A DNA stretch of 64,000 nucleotides from Nephrocerus scutellatus (taxonomy: Eukaryota; Arthropoda; Insecta; Diptera; Pipunculidae): assembly GCA_947095585.1 (NCBI GenBank), contig OX352764.1:2527001-2591000 (forward strand), read 5' to 3'. Shown here one piece after another: positions 34,101 through 40,620 of the stretch. The position numbers and the translations under genes were made by a program. Within the stretch, counting starts at the first letter, position 1, and each line of letters starts with the position of its first letter. Under the pieces are notes generated by a model, which was given only the letters and a program-made list of their open reading frames with translations, was not told the origin of the DNA and did no database searches.

Positions 34101-34967
34101 TGCTCTTATTACCGTCTGGCTGCTTTATTCCCGGATATATTGCACGCAGGAAATCATCGGGCGTCATGTAGACAACGGTCGAGGTTTGCCACTGCAAACG
34201 GACAGTGGCAAAGTATCGGAATATCTTGTCCGGCGTTGAAAATTGGCGAATACGATTCTCGTACTCGATTATCTGTGAGTGTGTGTTCGGGCCAAATTGT
34301 AGATAATCAATAGAAATCAAAACAGAAATCAAAAGAACGCAGAATAAATAAAAATAAAACTGCGTATTTGTTATTCGAATATTAAACGCTTTACTGCAGC
34401 TGTTTGTTTACATAGCAATTGGTATTACCTTGCGATCGCGGAAACCGACATTTTCGCGTTTCGACTTTCTCTTGTCCGTCTCTGCAACTTGGGAGTCTTC
34501 ATCGCCGCTGGATAAATCACCATCTTCAACATCGTTGACATTTTTAGCCCCATCTTTGGGTGTTTTAGTATTAGTATTTACTTTGGGAAATTCTGTAGTG
34601 TCCTTAGGAGGCTCTTGTCCAGCATCAGCATCCACTTTTGGCATTAAAGCCTTCCCGATTCTTGAAAACATCGACTTATATAAGATATCCACAGCTAATG
34701 AATGGTAGGTACTTACTTTCTCCAGTCGAGCACACAGAGTAGAAACAAAGTCGTCACTGTAAAATGGAAAATTTTTGTTATACCCGGAGTCTTTTCCTTT
34801 TCATGACCGAAATTCTTATGCCCACGCGAGTTTGGTGGAGCATCTTGTTGATTAAAGTTTAGTGCTAGATGTTTGTATGGAAATAGATAACTGATGGCAG
34901 GAGCAGCTTGATGATACAGGGCAAGTTTTCTCCCAAAAATCGCTCCACATTGTCGTAGCATTGACAT
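13179..34967 (-). CDS. MICU1: MICU1, calcium uptake protein 1, mitochondrial (spliced, alternative exons)
   Basis: MICU1 is the EF-hand gatekeeper of the mitochondrial calcium uniporter in the intermembrane space. Exons (minus): 34717-34967, 34429-34660, then either 34113-34272 (A) or 29072-29234 (B), 28816-28853, optional 28334-28345, 27631-27745, 14472-14632, 13393-13852, 13179-13333. All ends are GT/AG and phases agree. Form A is 523 residues, form B 524 (human 476). Order (form A numbering): targeting region, membrane segment about 63-81, acidic linker, basic stretch KRKSKR (147-152) before GFRDRK, core from [11 protein letters not shown]-hand loop 1 279-290 ([12 protein letters not shown]), EF-hand loop 2 470-481 ([12 protein letters not shown]). 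C512 (LKCAKE) matches the human cysteine that cross-links MICU2. Both loops keep their calcium ligands. The start ATG lies 3 nt after a 5' UTR intron. A sulfotransferase gene is nested in the 13-kb intron. Confidence 0.96.
13393..13852 (-). CDS. MICU1: MICU1 exon joining the two EF-hands
   Basis: The largest MICU1 exon, 460 nt. It starts at phase 0 after TCTCCCAG and ends in the second position-1 nucleotide of EF-hand 2, before GTAAGTCTG. It encodes [26 protein letters not shown], the degenerate central EF-like helices, and [20 protein letters not shown], all strongly conserved in MICU proteins. Confidence 0.95.
14472..14632 (-). CDS. MICU1: MICU1 exon carrying EF-hand 1
   Basis: 161 nt between TTTTTACAG and the donor AAG|GTAAAA. 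It encodes [12 protein letters not shown], the canonical loop [12 protein letters not shown], and [12 protein letters not shown]. It is followed by a short intron (13853-14471) and preceded by a 13-kb intron. Confidence 0.95.
14633..15599. other. MICU1 intron, repeat-like patches
   Basis: Intronic. A 19-bp block GTTTGGGAATTATATTGGT occurs twice, near 14802 and 14910, bracketing about 100 bp. A segment at 15028-15180 looks loosely tRNA-SINE-like (GTAATGGTGGGACGTTCGCT) but has no clear B box. No gene is seen. Confidence 0.4.
15600..15862 (+). repeat. Degenerate AAAAGACCCC-type tandem array
   Basis: About 25 imperfect copies of a 10-12-bp unit (CCCCAAAAGACC, CTCCCCAAAAGA) run on the plus strand with almost no T-rich interruption. 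The motif is kin to the larger AAGACC-rich arrays at 57-58.7 and 60.8-62.4 kb. It lies inside the large MICU1 intron. Confidence 0.75.
15935..16780 (+). mobile_element. CR1/Jockey-like LINE, RT fragment
   Basis: The plus-strand frames give [27 protein letters not shown], then [20 protein letters not shown] and DLTSLC, the [11 protein letters not shown] block after a damaged YADD region, [10 protein letters not shown] and [18 protein letters not shown]. This is the palm-thumb part of a non-LTR reverse transcriptase from a family different from the 25-kb and 32-kb copies. Several frameshifts; dead. Confidence 0.8.
16781..17043. other. AT-rich intronic spacer
   Basis: Pyrimidine-rich and TATATA/TTAATTAA stretches. 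No gene. Confidence 0.4.
17044..17334 (+). mobile_element. tRNA-derived SINE, copy 3, with target duplication
   Basis: The body runs from GTGGGCGCCGTGGCTCAGTGG (17065) to GCAATGGTCTGTCGCGCC (about 17310). The A box is TGGCTCAGTGG and the B box GGTTCGAATC. An 11-bp direct repeat ATATAACTATA flanks it at 17044-17054 and 17324-17334, the mark of retroposition. The 3' tail TTGCGAGAAGCCAGGCCTTG is shared with the 53.4-kb copy. It sits in the MICU1 intron, upstream of the nested sulfotransferase. Confidence 0.88.
17335..19448. other. Upstream region and probable 5' UTR of the sulfotransferase gene
   Basis: Unique, GC-richer DNA with short CAG, ACG and GTT runs, including (ACG)8 at about 18384-18407. 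It is the likely promoter and 5' UTR of the plus-strand sulfotransferase. Candidate core elements are weak: GTATAAAG near 17541 and a TCAGTT initiator-like site near 18075. Open frames here (for example 17918-18286) carry no motif. Confidence 0.45.
19449..22810 (+). CDS. Carbohydrate sulfotransferase, chondroitin/HNK-1 type (CHST8-14 family)
   Basis: A Golgi type II enzyme that moves sulfate from PAPS to a glycan. Exons: 19449-19610, 19682-20003, 20069-20609, 22564-22810; all GT/AG with consistent phases; 423 residues. A short basic N-tail ([10 protein letters not shown]) precedes a membrane anchor (about 15-35) and a variable stem. The 5'-phosphosulfate loop is [11 protein letters not shown] (144-154) and the 3'-phosphate site [14 protein letters not shown] (206-219). 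[14 protein letters not shown] and TKVETFQRD match the chondroitin 4-O-sulfotransferase branch, as does [21 protein letters not shown] near the C-terminus. A Ser/Thr-rich tail ends TTTTTV. An in-frame ATG at 19362 would add 29 residues; the 19449 start (GACAATG) puts the anchor nearer the terminus and is preferred. The gene lies wholly within a MICU1 intron on the opposite strand. Exact acceptor sugar cannot be told. Confidence 0.94.
20610..21529. other. Sulfotransferase intron 3, unique part
   Basis: Intronic DNA with no recognised gene. Short simple repeats, such as CAGA runs near 21444 and a T16 run near 21510, precede the LINE remnant. Confidence 0.45.
21530..22480 (-). mobile_element. 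LOA/R1-like LINE remnant (RT thumb to C-terminus) in sulfotransferase intron
   Basis: From 22480 down on the minus strand it reads [18 protein letters not shown] sequence, a decayed RNase H region, then [48 protein letters not shown] and a Cys-rich end with VNAQQT. Homologous stretches occur at 47250-47660 (plus strand, with CSEDDESSEHILCECQH) and 57700-58140. It is antisense to the host gene. Broken throughout. Confidence 0.75.
22811..24014 (+). other. Sulfotransferase 3' UTR and polyadenylation signal
   Basis: About 1.2 kb of AT-rich, non-coding DNA after the TAG stop. It has short tandem stretches (GTTAGTTAGTTAGTTA near 23084, a (TA)n run near 23917-23936) and ends with a clear AATAAA at 24009-24014. 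It is probably the transcribed 3' UTR. Confidence 0.5.
24015..24529. other. MICU1 intron spacer
   Basis: No gene or repeat family recognised. Confidence 0.4.
24530..24600 (+). mobile_element. RTE-like 3' tail stub
   Basis: AAGGCCAGGACCGGACCCCAG...TGTAG followed by AAATATGATGATGATGAAAT repeats the last 60 bp of the 7030-7475 element (ARPGP and a stop, then ATG repeats). A 5'-truncated insertion. Confidence 0.7.
24780..26340 (+). mobile_element. CR1/Jockey-like LINE, EN-RT linker and RT
   Basis: Plus-strand frames: [34 protein letters not shown], then a decayed linker. There follow [80 protein letters not shown] and [12 protein letters not shown] (the catalytic pair is here read as ADD). The end reads [20 protein letters not shown]. 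It has frameshifts but is the longest and best-kept LINE in the window. The same family is at 2981-3483, 26395-26730, 32230-33390, 45850-45930 and 61310-61580. Confidence 0.85.
26395..26730 (+). mobile_element. Second RT fragment of the same CR1/Jockey-like family
   Basis: [28 protein letters not shown], then a decayed ADDSTLS region. It repeats the palm segment of the adjacent upstream copy, so it is a separate insertion rather than its continuation. Confidence 0.75.
26735..27540 (-). mobile_element. LOA/Jockey-like LINE with RNase H, next to a MICU1 exon
   Basis: Minus strand from 27540: [35 protein letters not shown] (RT thumb), [12 protein letters not shown], then the RNase H start [16 protein letters not shown]. 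It is on the same strand as MICU1, and its left-most recognisable end lies about 90 nt past the donor of exon 27631-27745. Confidence 0.8.
27631..27745 (-). CDS. MICU1: MICU1 exon 27.6 kb
   Basis: 115 nt from CATTTCAAG to CTTTCGA|GTGAGT. It encodes [38 protein letters not shown], matching human [20 protein letters not shown]. It starts at phase 0 and ends with one nucleotide, joining CT of the EF-hand 1 exon to make Thr. Confidence 0.95.
27746..28333. other. MICU1 intron downstream of the microexon
   Basis: Intronic, AT-rich, with TAGTTAGTTAG-type short repeats near 28080-28135. No further exon is seen. Confidence 0.5.
28334..28345 (-). CDS. MICU1: Candidate 12-nt MICU1 microexon (VLTE)
   Basis: On the minus strand TTTCTTTTCAG|GTTTTGACCGAG|GTACAAG gives an acceptor, a 12-nt exon and a donor. 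The exon before it ends at phase 0 and the exon after starts at phase 0, so it inserts Val-Leu-Thr-Glu in frame between RRYDPK and SMTERL. A vertebrate MICU1 isoform (MICU1.1) has a 12-nt microexon inserting EFWQ at the equivalent point (FDGK/KISQE). Sites, length and phase are seen; use of the exon is inference. Confidence 0.7.
28370..28430 (-). promoter_or_regulatory. Extended pyrimidine tract upstream of the microexon
   Basis: In the MICU1 transcript sense, about 60 nt of almost pure C/U (CUCUUUCC, CCUCCUCCCCCUCUUUCUCU, three CUAACU repeats, CUCCCUCUCUCU) lie 25-85 nt before the microexon acceptor. Long tracts of this kind bind polypyrimidine-tract proteins and are common upstream of regulated microexons. 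The tract is seen; the function is inferred. Confidence 0.55.
28816..28853 (-). CDS. MICU1: MICU1 38-nt exon ([12 protein letters not shown])
   Basis: TTTCAG|GT CTT GGC TTG ... CCC AAG|GTAAGT. The first two nucleotides complete the Gly codon begun by either alternative exon. It matches human HLGLDQYIIKRFDGK. Confidence 0.95.
29072..29234 (-). CDS. MICU1: MICU1 alternative exon B
   Basis: 163 nt from GATCACAG to CCGGAGG|GTAGGT. It encodes [20 protein letters not shown] then [35 protein letters not shown]. Its first 26 residues match exon A but for one I/V change; the rest differs. Its VFMTP and MTP...KQPE are closer to the human sequence than exon A. Same phases as exon A (0 in, 1 out), so either can join 34429-34660 to 28816-28853. 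Including both would shift the frame. Confidence 0.93.
29235..29929. other. MICU1 intron between the alternative exons, unique part
   Basis: AT-rich intronic DNA. No recognised element until the dispersed repeat at 29930. Confidence 0.4.
29930..30290 (-). repeat. Dispersed ACACATGTGT-core repeat, copy 1
   Basis: Two sub-units about 118 bp apart each carry (T)ACACATGTGTG, AAAATTT, AAAATCGGG. A GC-rich block GGAGCCCCCCGACCCCGCAG separates them. The end reads AAAAATTGATCGCAAGAATCC and GAAGTTAATATAGAGAATTT. Plus-orientation copies lie at 39115-39520, 60690-60840, 62440-62560 and 63290-64000. Non-coding; the class is unknown. Confidence 0.75.
30480..31330 (-). mobile_element. Jockey-like LINE, RT to C-terminus
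   Basis: Minus strand: [37 protein letters not shown] (catalytic YADD near 31030), a decayed thumb, then a Cys/His end [20 protein letters not shown] and [14 protein letters not shown], as in Jockey-group elements. Frameshifted. A different family from its neighbours at 32-34 kb. Confidence 0.8.
31335..31760 (+). pseudogene. mariner transposase fragment
   Basis: Plus strand: [20 protein letters not shown] (with the second catalytic aspartate motif TLDETWIHH), [31 protein letters not shown]. After stops come a [16 protein letters not shown] and a GRTELI-like segment, then KGDFVGKIN, the usual mariner C-terminus. Upstream, GTGACAACTCAAAGGGGTGT matches the RVTTSK region. 5'-truncated and interrupted. 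Confidence 0.85.
31761..32229. other. MICU1 intron spacer
   Basis: No recognised gene. The right part grades into decayed LINE sequence. Confidence 0.35.
32230..33395 (-). mobile_element. CR1/Jockey-like LINE, RT palm to C-terminus
   Basis: Minus strand: [33 protein letters not shown] block, [111 protein letters not shown] and [14 protein letters not shown]. It is the most complete 3' half of the family seen at 24780-26340. Frameshifts near 32800. Confidence 0.85.
33396..34022 (-). mobile_element. R1/LOA-like LINE, RT thumb and RNase H
   Basis: Minus strand: [55 protein letters not shown], then the RNase H start [12 protein letters not shown] and [20 protein letters not shown]. The element stops 90 bp short of MICU1 exon A. 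Confidence 0.8.
34113..34272 (-). CDS. MICU1: MICU1 alternative exon A
   Basis: 160 nt from ACTCACAG to CCAGACG|GTAATAAG. It encodes [20 protein letters not shown] then [34 protein letters not shown]. It has the same entry and exit phases as exon B but is one codon shorter. The shared segment begins the MICU1 core, near residues that contact the uniporter pore in the human protein. Confidence 0.93.
34429..34660 (-). CDS. MICU1: MICU1 exon 2 (acidic linker and basic stretch)
   Basis: 232 nt. The acceptor TTTTCAAG|AATCGGG is the only one nearby that keeps frame with exon 1, making an intron of 56 nt. It encodes [14 protein letters not shown], a D/E/T-rich linker, then [15 protein letters not shown], ending AAG|GTAATACC. 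Confidence 0.92.
34717..34967 (-). CDS. MICU1: MICU1 first coding exon
   Basis: 251 nt, AAAATGTCAATG start, ending GAGAAA|GTAAGT. It encodes an R/K/H-bearing, acid-poor N-terminus suited to mitochondrial import and a hydrophobic segment [20 protein letters not shown]. Confidence 0.93.
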
Positions 34968-35260
34968 TTTCTGATGGAATTAAAAATAAATTTGATTTTT
35001 CACATTTTTTCCTACATCATTGAAATGTAGGTCAACAAAGACTTTTCTTTTGTTACTACTTACCACCGAATTAGCAGCAGTGTTTTCTGTTTTTTATTAA
35101 TTGCGAATAAAGCACTAAGTGCATTACAAATCACAATAACTCCCAAAGTAATCAAATTACTTTTTATGCTTTTCTGTACCGACCTTGTCTGGAATCGAAT
35201 ATTAAAAATATTTTTGTTCGTGTCGCTGATGGCTGCGAACTAGCAATTTGACAGCAGACA
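34968..35260 (-). promoter_or_regulatory. MICU1: MICU1 5' UTR exon, UTR intron and promoter area
   Basis: A donor GTG|GTAAGTAGT ends a non-coding exon at 35064. The acceptor TTCCATCAG at 34971-34973 opens the coding exon 3 nt before ATG. The transcription start should lie near 35100-35250; no clear core element is placed. Confidence 0.6.
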
Positions 35261-35394
35261 GCTGTTTTGTTGAGTTAACTTCATTACAGCGGTTTCTACA
35301 AAGTGTATTTGCATTTTGTTACACCAGATGGGTGAACGGTTTGAGACTTGGATGTGATGCGTGGGGTATAATATATTTTTATTTCGAAGGCGAA

Positions 35395-35442
35395 TTTTCG
35401 AAATTTTGAAATTTTGAAATTTTGAATTTTGAAAATTCAAAT
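35395..35442. repeat. Short GAAATTTT tandem repeat
   Basis: Four to five copies of an 8-9-bp unit (TCGAAATTT, TGAAATTT, TGAAATTT, TGAATTTTG) near the MICU1 promoter. Confidence 0.7.
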
Positions 35443-35469
35443 TTAAGCTTTTAACATATTGTGAGAAGC

Positions 35470-35565
35470 CAGATGATTTTGACGGAAATCTGACAACCAG
35501 AAGTGACAGTTTACTTTGACAGTTTTTCGAGTTTTTGCAAATTACTCAAAAATTATAGCACTTAG
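35470..35565 (-). repeat. Dispersed 220-bp repeat, partial reversed copy
   Basis: Its reverse complement shares TTTTTGAG, AACTCGAAAAACT, CACTTCTGGTTGTCAGATTT with the copies at 7516-7745 and 50907-51120. Confidence 0.5.
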
Positions 35566-36429
35566 GAGAAATCTGTAAGCCTGTAAGTAAGTATGTTATG
35601 TCCTTATTAATTAACCCTTTTTTTGATTCTTTACTCAATGTTCAGCAAATTCGAATAAATTGGTAACTCGCCAAAGCAAATTTTCCTCGCATCAGCATTT
35701 TTCCGACTTATCAGTTTTAATTTGTCCTCTCCTTAAAGCCAGCAGAAATTCAAATCGTCGCGCTCATTCACAAGAACATCTCCTCGTTACAGCACCAGGC
35801 GTTCGACACTTCATGTTGACGACCGCGTGATAGACAGTTTCAATGATTGATTCCTCTATGGGTCGCGCATCTATTTCAGTGGTCACTATCGAGAATTTTG
35901 CTACGCTATACCAGATCGGACCTTACAATTGAAATTCCTTGCATGTTGCCAAACCAAGTCGACCGTAGCGGCGAACGTCTATCAATCAAAGGACGTGCGT
36001 GCGCGCGCGCTTTGATTCGCTTTTCAAGAGTTTCAAGAGTGACAATTTTGAATTTTTTCCACTCGCCTCGCGACTCCACCTCTGCACGTTAGACGTTACT
36101 AACTTACTACTACTGAGTACTGACTGCATGCAACAATGCACCAGCACCTCATCGCAATTTCATTCAGAGTTCAGACCCGAAGGAGAGCCTGGATTTCCCA
36201 TGTGCCCGTTCACAATAGCAATGACAGCGACAGTTTTTTGTTGGCTTAGACGATGACACAACCGCCAATGGACGACAATGCGCAATTTCCACATTGCCCA
36301 GCAATTGCGAGCTGTCAGTTCTGTCGTCATGTCACTGTCTGAGTCAGTCAGTCTGTGAAACGCGGATCTTGTATTGAAAGGTGAGCGTCGAACACAGCGC
36401 CAATTCCTCTTTTCTACCTACTTCCAAAA
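35566..36429. other. Unique GC-richer DNA, possible non-coding first exon
   Basis: No protein family recognised in the open frames (35847-36256). A plus-strand donor AAAG|GTGAGCG near 36380 follows unique sequence and could end a 5' UTR exon of a plus-strand gene divergent from MICU1. No other support. Confidence 0.3.
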
Positions 36430-36800
36430 GGGGAAAATGCAATAAACGGACGGACAGCCGGACAGACACTCACTGCATTGTGTACGTGCGCCTTTAGGAG
36501 TGGTGGGCCTTAGCGAGGTCCTCAGAGCCCTAGAGTGCGCCGTTTTGTAACCACAGTTCCGGGAGACCCTATGCCGTGTAGCATTAGGTACAAGATCAGA
36601 TCGGTGATCCGGCTCTCCGAAAGCTCTCTCAGGTCGGCAAAGTAAGGTTTTCCCAATTTGTGGAGATGGAAGCCCGTCAGGTCTGAACATTTACAGAGAT
36701 AATGAATGAGATTTTCTTCCACAGCATCCCTGCAAATTCTGCAGAATATATTATGCGGGATTCCCAGTTTGAATGTGTTGCTGCCTAAGTGCGCCTAGGG
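36430..36800 (-). mobile_element. R1/LOA-like LINE, C-terminal Cys/His fragment
   Basis: Minus strand: GIPHNIFCRICRDAVEENLI, HYLCKCSDLTGFHLHKLGKP, FADLRELSESRITDLILYL. This C-x2-C...H-x4-C pattern closes many R1/LOA/I-type elements. Confidence 0.8.
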
Positions 36801-39114
36801 ACATATTTTAGTGAAACTGAAACTCTTGCATCGACGGATGAAATACTCAATGCCGGATTCAAATCAATGTGGTGGAGTCCTTGGGCTCTTTTCTATCATG
36901 AACGGCAAAACAACAATAAAGTTGCTGTTTCCATTTCTGCTCCATGACATAAAAAAAAGAGTCTGACTGTGCACGACCCAATTGCTGAAGGACGACTTTA
37001 ATCGCTGGCAACCAGGTGCGAATCTTCTTCGTGTTCCACTACAATTTCCTGGCAATGCAGTGTCTCCGCCCCTACTACCAATTGCCTCCAACAACAATTT
37101 CCCAGCTGGAACAAAAGATTCTCTCTGATTTATTGGGAAAAATAATGCACTGTTACCGTTCTACGTGGTCTTCCCATGGATTAAATTTTATTGCTTCGGC
37201 GAGCTGCAGTCGTTGTCGTTGGAATACAATGAACGAACAATATTTTTATTGAGGAAATTTCAAGGGGAGTCGAGTCACTACCACCACTGCCACCAACCGT
37301 ACCGCAATGTCTCTATCTACCGCCAACCGTCGATCGGCGAATATGAAATTGCAATTGCTTCTACGTGGTGCAATAGAGCGTGCATCACTGTGGCGCTTGC
37401 ATATCGCCTCATAGCTGCTTATAACGCCGACGACAACCAGCTCCTAACCATTTATGGAAGAGACAACAACTCAGCCTAAGCACTGCACTCGTACGTGGAA
37501 ACTACTCGTTCGAGTATAAAACACAGGACGGACAGAGATTGTTACTTGCAAACGGAGATAGCCATCTGCGACTTGCGGTACACGGTAGTTTGCAGTTAGT
37601 AGATAATCGTGGTTCTTGTTGTAGTTGCTCTCCGTCGTCGTCCCAAGTAAGTAAATCAAATTTGGACCGCTCGCTGCTGCAGAACTCGCCGTGATCATTT
37701 GTCAATAGGATGAACATTTCAATTAGGACCGGGCTCGTGGTCGTCGGCATTCGTCTGTCTGTCTGTATACAGTAATAACGGTTATGTTGGATAATGTGTT
37801 CCAGAGTGACCGACGCCACAAGCTCTGGCCCAGTGCCAGTTGTGGGGGCGATTTCCACTCCAGCAAGTACGATTCGTCGGGATTTATTTGCTGTTTCGTT
37901 CGACACAGTGGTAATTATTGGTTACTCCAGACAGATGGGAATTTGCTGCTTCTAACGAGTGAACCTTGAACCAGAAATCTGACTATACATTCATAGAATT
38001 CTTGGATAATTTTTGATCTTCATTCTGTTTAGTTATTTAACTCACCGTACGCCAAATGGTAGGTAGAATCGACCTTCTGCACCAGTCAGAGACTACAAAC
38101 AGCTTGCTGAAATGTCGATGACCCATTGATTGATGAGCCAAACTCGTTATGCCTACTATTCAGGCATTCAAAAGAGGTTTTAAAGGGCACTTACTTGATT
38201 GACCCACAACAATGCTATTTCTTGCTTGCTTAAAAAGCAAGTCGCTTAAGCGTACTCGAGCTAAAGAGAGTGAGAGGGATGCGGGGAGAAAAAGAAAACC
38301 CACGAACTTTTTTCACCGAACAACTCTTTCTTTTCTGCTTGGAACACACCTTTCCCTCAAGAAGTGGGAATATCTTGTAAGCAGCTACTGACTGTGACTG
38401 CCAGACAATAAGAATAAATTATTCCTCAATGTCTGTCCATGATCTTAATCATATTTTGTTTGGCTAATCATCAATAGCAAAGAAATAATTTATTTCATGG
38501 GATAATTGGAGTGAACTTTGGAGTTTGAGCTGCGAAGTTAGCAATTCTTCTTAGCACATCGAACGACCATTCTGTTTCTTTCCAGATCCAGATGGTTGGC
38601 CTATTGACGACCTTTTTATGTTTGTCTGTCCGTCTTTTCGTTAATTTTTAAGGTGTTGGACTTGTGCACAAGGGTTTCCTTTTATATTTTGGGATAGGGC
38701 AACCGTAGTGCTGCCATCTGGTCACTGACGCCTCTACCGAAAAGTTTGATATTCTAAAGCGTACGTTTTGTTTGTTACTCGTTGAAGTACACAACGTTGC
38801 TTGGCTGCCACCACCACACTGTCCCCACAACACTACACCAACCAACTGTACCCCAAGACCCTGCAAGACGACTCACTCCAAGACCCACCTTACTATACCC
38901 CCAACCCCCTCCACATATATCACCACTATCTACCAAATGCACGATCTTCGAGACAATCTCATACAAACGTTACCTAGCCACCCACCATGTAAACATCCTC
39001 AACATCATCACCACACTTACCCTCGACAAACATCAGCCCCAACCGTCCCGACTACATTCCAAAGTTTCAGCTGTATCGGATAAACGGTCTATGAGTAAAT
39101 CGCGAACAGACTTA
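36801..39114. other. Unique intergenic DNA with a C/A-rich block
   Basis: No gene recognised. Open frames at 37165-37479 and 37502-37906 have no known motif. A TATAAAA at 37515-37521 might be a core promoter. The block 38800-39080 is strikingly C/A-rich on the plus strand with few G, giving a spurious 133-codon frame. Confidence 0.35.
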
Positions 39115-39520
39115 CAGACAAAGTGTAATTTTTTAAATTCTCTATATTACCTTCGCATGTCTGGCTGGCTGGTAGAATTATAAGATCAATTTTTAAATCA
39201 CTTCCTAAAGCCCAATTGTATTGAAACTTTGGATACATGTGTACCTCCTATGACAACACTTTTTATTAAAGTTTGGGGCCCCTCAGGCCTCGGGGTCGGG
39301 GGCCTCCCATACAAATATTTTACAAAATTAACCCGATTTTCTTAAAATTTTATACGCATATGTATCTCCGATGGATACAAATTTGGTAGCGAACAGGCCT
39401 CGGGGTCGAGGGACACCTATACTAATTTTATAAAAAAAATATCCCATTTTCTTCAAATTTTATACGCATGTCTATCTCCGATATATCTCGTGGGATAAAA
39501 TAAAGAATATAATTTTAAAA
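39115..39520 (+). repeat. Dispersed ACACATGTGT-core repeat, copy 2
   Basis: TTTTTTAAATTCTCTATATT, GATCAATTTTTAAATCACTTCC, ATACATGTGTACCTCC, GGGGCCCCTCAGGCCTCGGG, CTCCCATACAAATATTTTAC, then a second sub-unit with ACCCGATTTTC and ATACGCATATGTATCTCCGATG, and part of a third. Confidence 0.75.
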
Positions 39521-40074
39521 AAACTGGGTAGGCTGTGTCGGAGACACCGCCGTCGGTTTTGAGCGTGACAACGTCTGCCCCGGATGAAAGAAAAGAAAAC
39601 AAAGATCTTCTTGTCTCTGGAACGGATACACGAACGGACATCTCAATATCTCAAAATGGTTTAGTTCCCAAAATTTCAGATCCTAATGACCATATCCAAG
39701 AATTTCAATTTGAATAAGTCTTAAAGTCGCATCTTAGTCCTACATACCGAATTTAATGCGATTCGCTTAAGAAATTGCTTTGTTCCCGACATTCCAGACC
39801 ATAATGACCATATTCCAGAATTTCCATAGGAACAAGTCTCATAATCGCACCTTAGTCCTATATTTTGAACCAAAAACGGGTTTAGTCTGTTAGTCATTCC
39901 AGTACTTACATAATGGGTACAGGACAGGTTGCTTGGAAAAAAGCACACTTACCTTTAAGACGTTTTCGACAAAAAAGTATTAGCAAGAATTATTGTTGTC
40001 CCCCATGTTTGCGGGGAGAAAACCTCTATAATGATGACATCTACGAGATTTACCGCGATCTCGACAACGTGAAG
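39521..40074. other. Non-coding spacer with a local duplication
   Basis: The phrases TCCTAATGACCATATCCAAGAATTTC and CCATAATGACCATATTCCAGAATTTC (about 39680 and 39790) mark two copies of a unit of about 110 bp. No gene. Confidence 0.45.
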
Positions 40075-40198
40075 AAATAAAAAGGACGTCCAGAGTTTAG
40101 GGATACGGAACTTGATGACATCGGCTCGAAATCGAACCCGTTAGAGGTTTTTTTTTGCGAGACGCCAGTTGTTCATCAGAATATGATTATGATGACAC
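40075..40198 (+). mobile_element. RTE-like 3' end stub
   Basis: RPEFRDTELDDIGSKSNP in frame, matching RSEFRDAKLDDIGSKSGP at 7360, then CCAGTTGTTCATCAGAATATGATTATGATGA, the element's tail. Confidence 0.75.
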
Positions 40199-40202
40199 AA
40201 AA

Positions 40203-40620
40203 TACGAGGGCAAAGTGATAATTACGTAGCTTTGGAAAGAAAAACCGTTTTTTTTTTTTATAAAATTTGACATAGTCTCCTTTAAGCTCTATACATAGTT
40301 GTGTAATTTAAAGTGACCTGACTATAGTTGTTGTATCACATGCAAGATCTACGTGACAATATTGTTAGTCCGTCCGTGTAATAAAATGACTATATGAGAT
40401 TGAAGCAACTACAAAAAAAAACGATATGACGACGTTTTATGACAATTGGGGTATTAATCCTATTTTTTCTATTTTTTATCCCTGCTGAAATGTAAGATTT
40501 CTCCAACAATTCAAATTATGCATTTGTCTCACTGATGACCCCTTCATTAGAGCCAAATCTCATTCTGCAAAGCCATTTAAGCTTTTTCTAGAACAAGGAA
40601 TTTTTTACTTCGCCCTCGTA
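40203..40620. mobile_element. mariner-type MITE of about 418 bp
   Basis: TACGAGGGCAAAGTGAT at the left end is mirrored by ACTTCGCCCTCGTA at 40607-40620. TACGAGGG ends with TA are typical of mariner elements, and the internal GACATAGTCTCCTTTAAGCTC resembles mariner subterminal sequence. No transposase is encoded. Confidence 0.8.

Noticed and set aside
34661..34716. Reading through the short MICU1 intron, or using acceptors at CATTAG or ATATAAG
   Set aside because: Reading through hits a stop just after the donor, and those acceptors do not keep frame with exon 1. TTTTCAAG does.
37502..37906. A 134-codon minus-strand open frame
   Set aside because: No recognisable domain, and frames of similar length overlap it on the other strand.
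38782..39183. A 133-codon frame rich in His, Pro and Thr
   Set aside because: Explained by the C/A-rich composition; no start context or domain.
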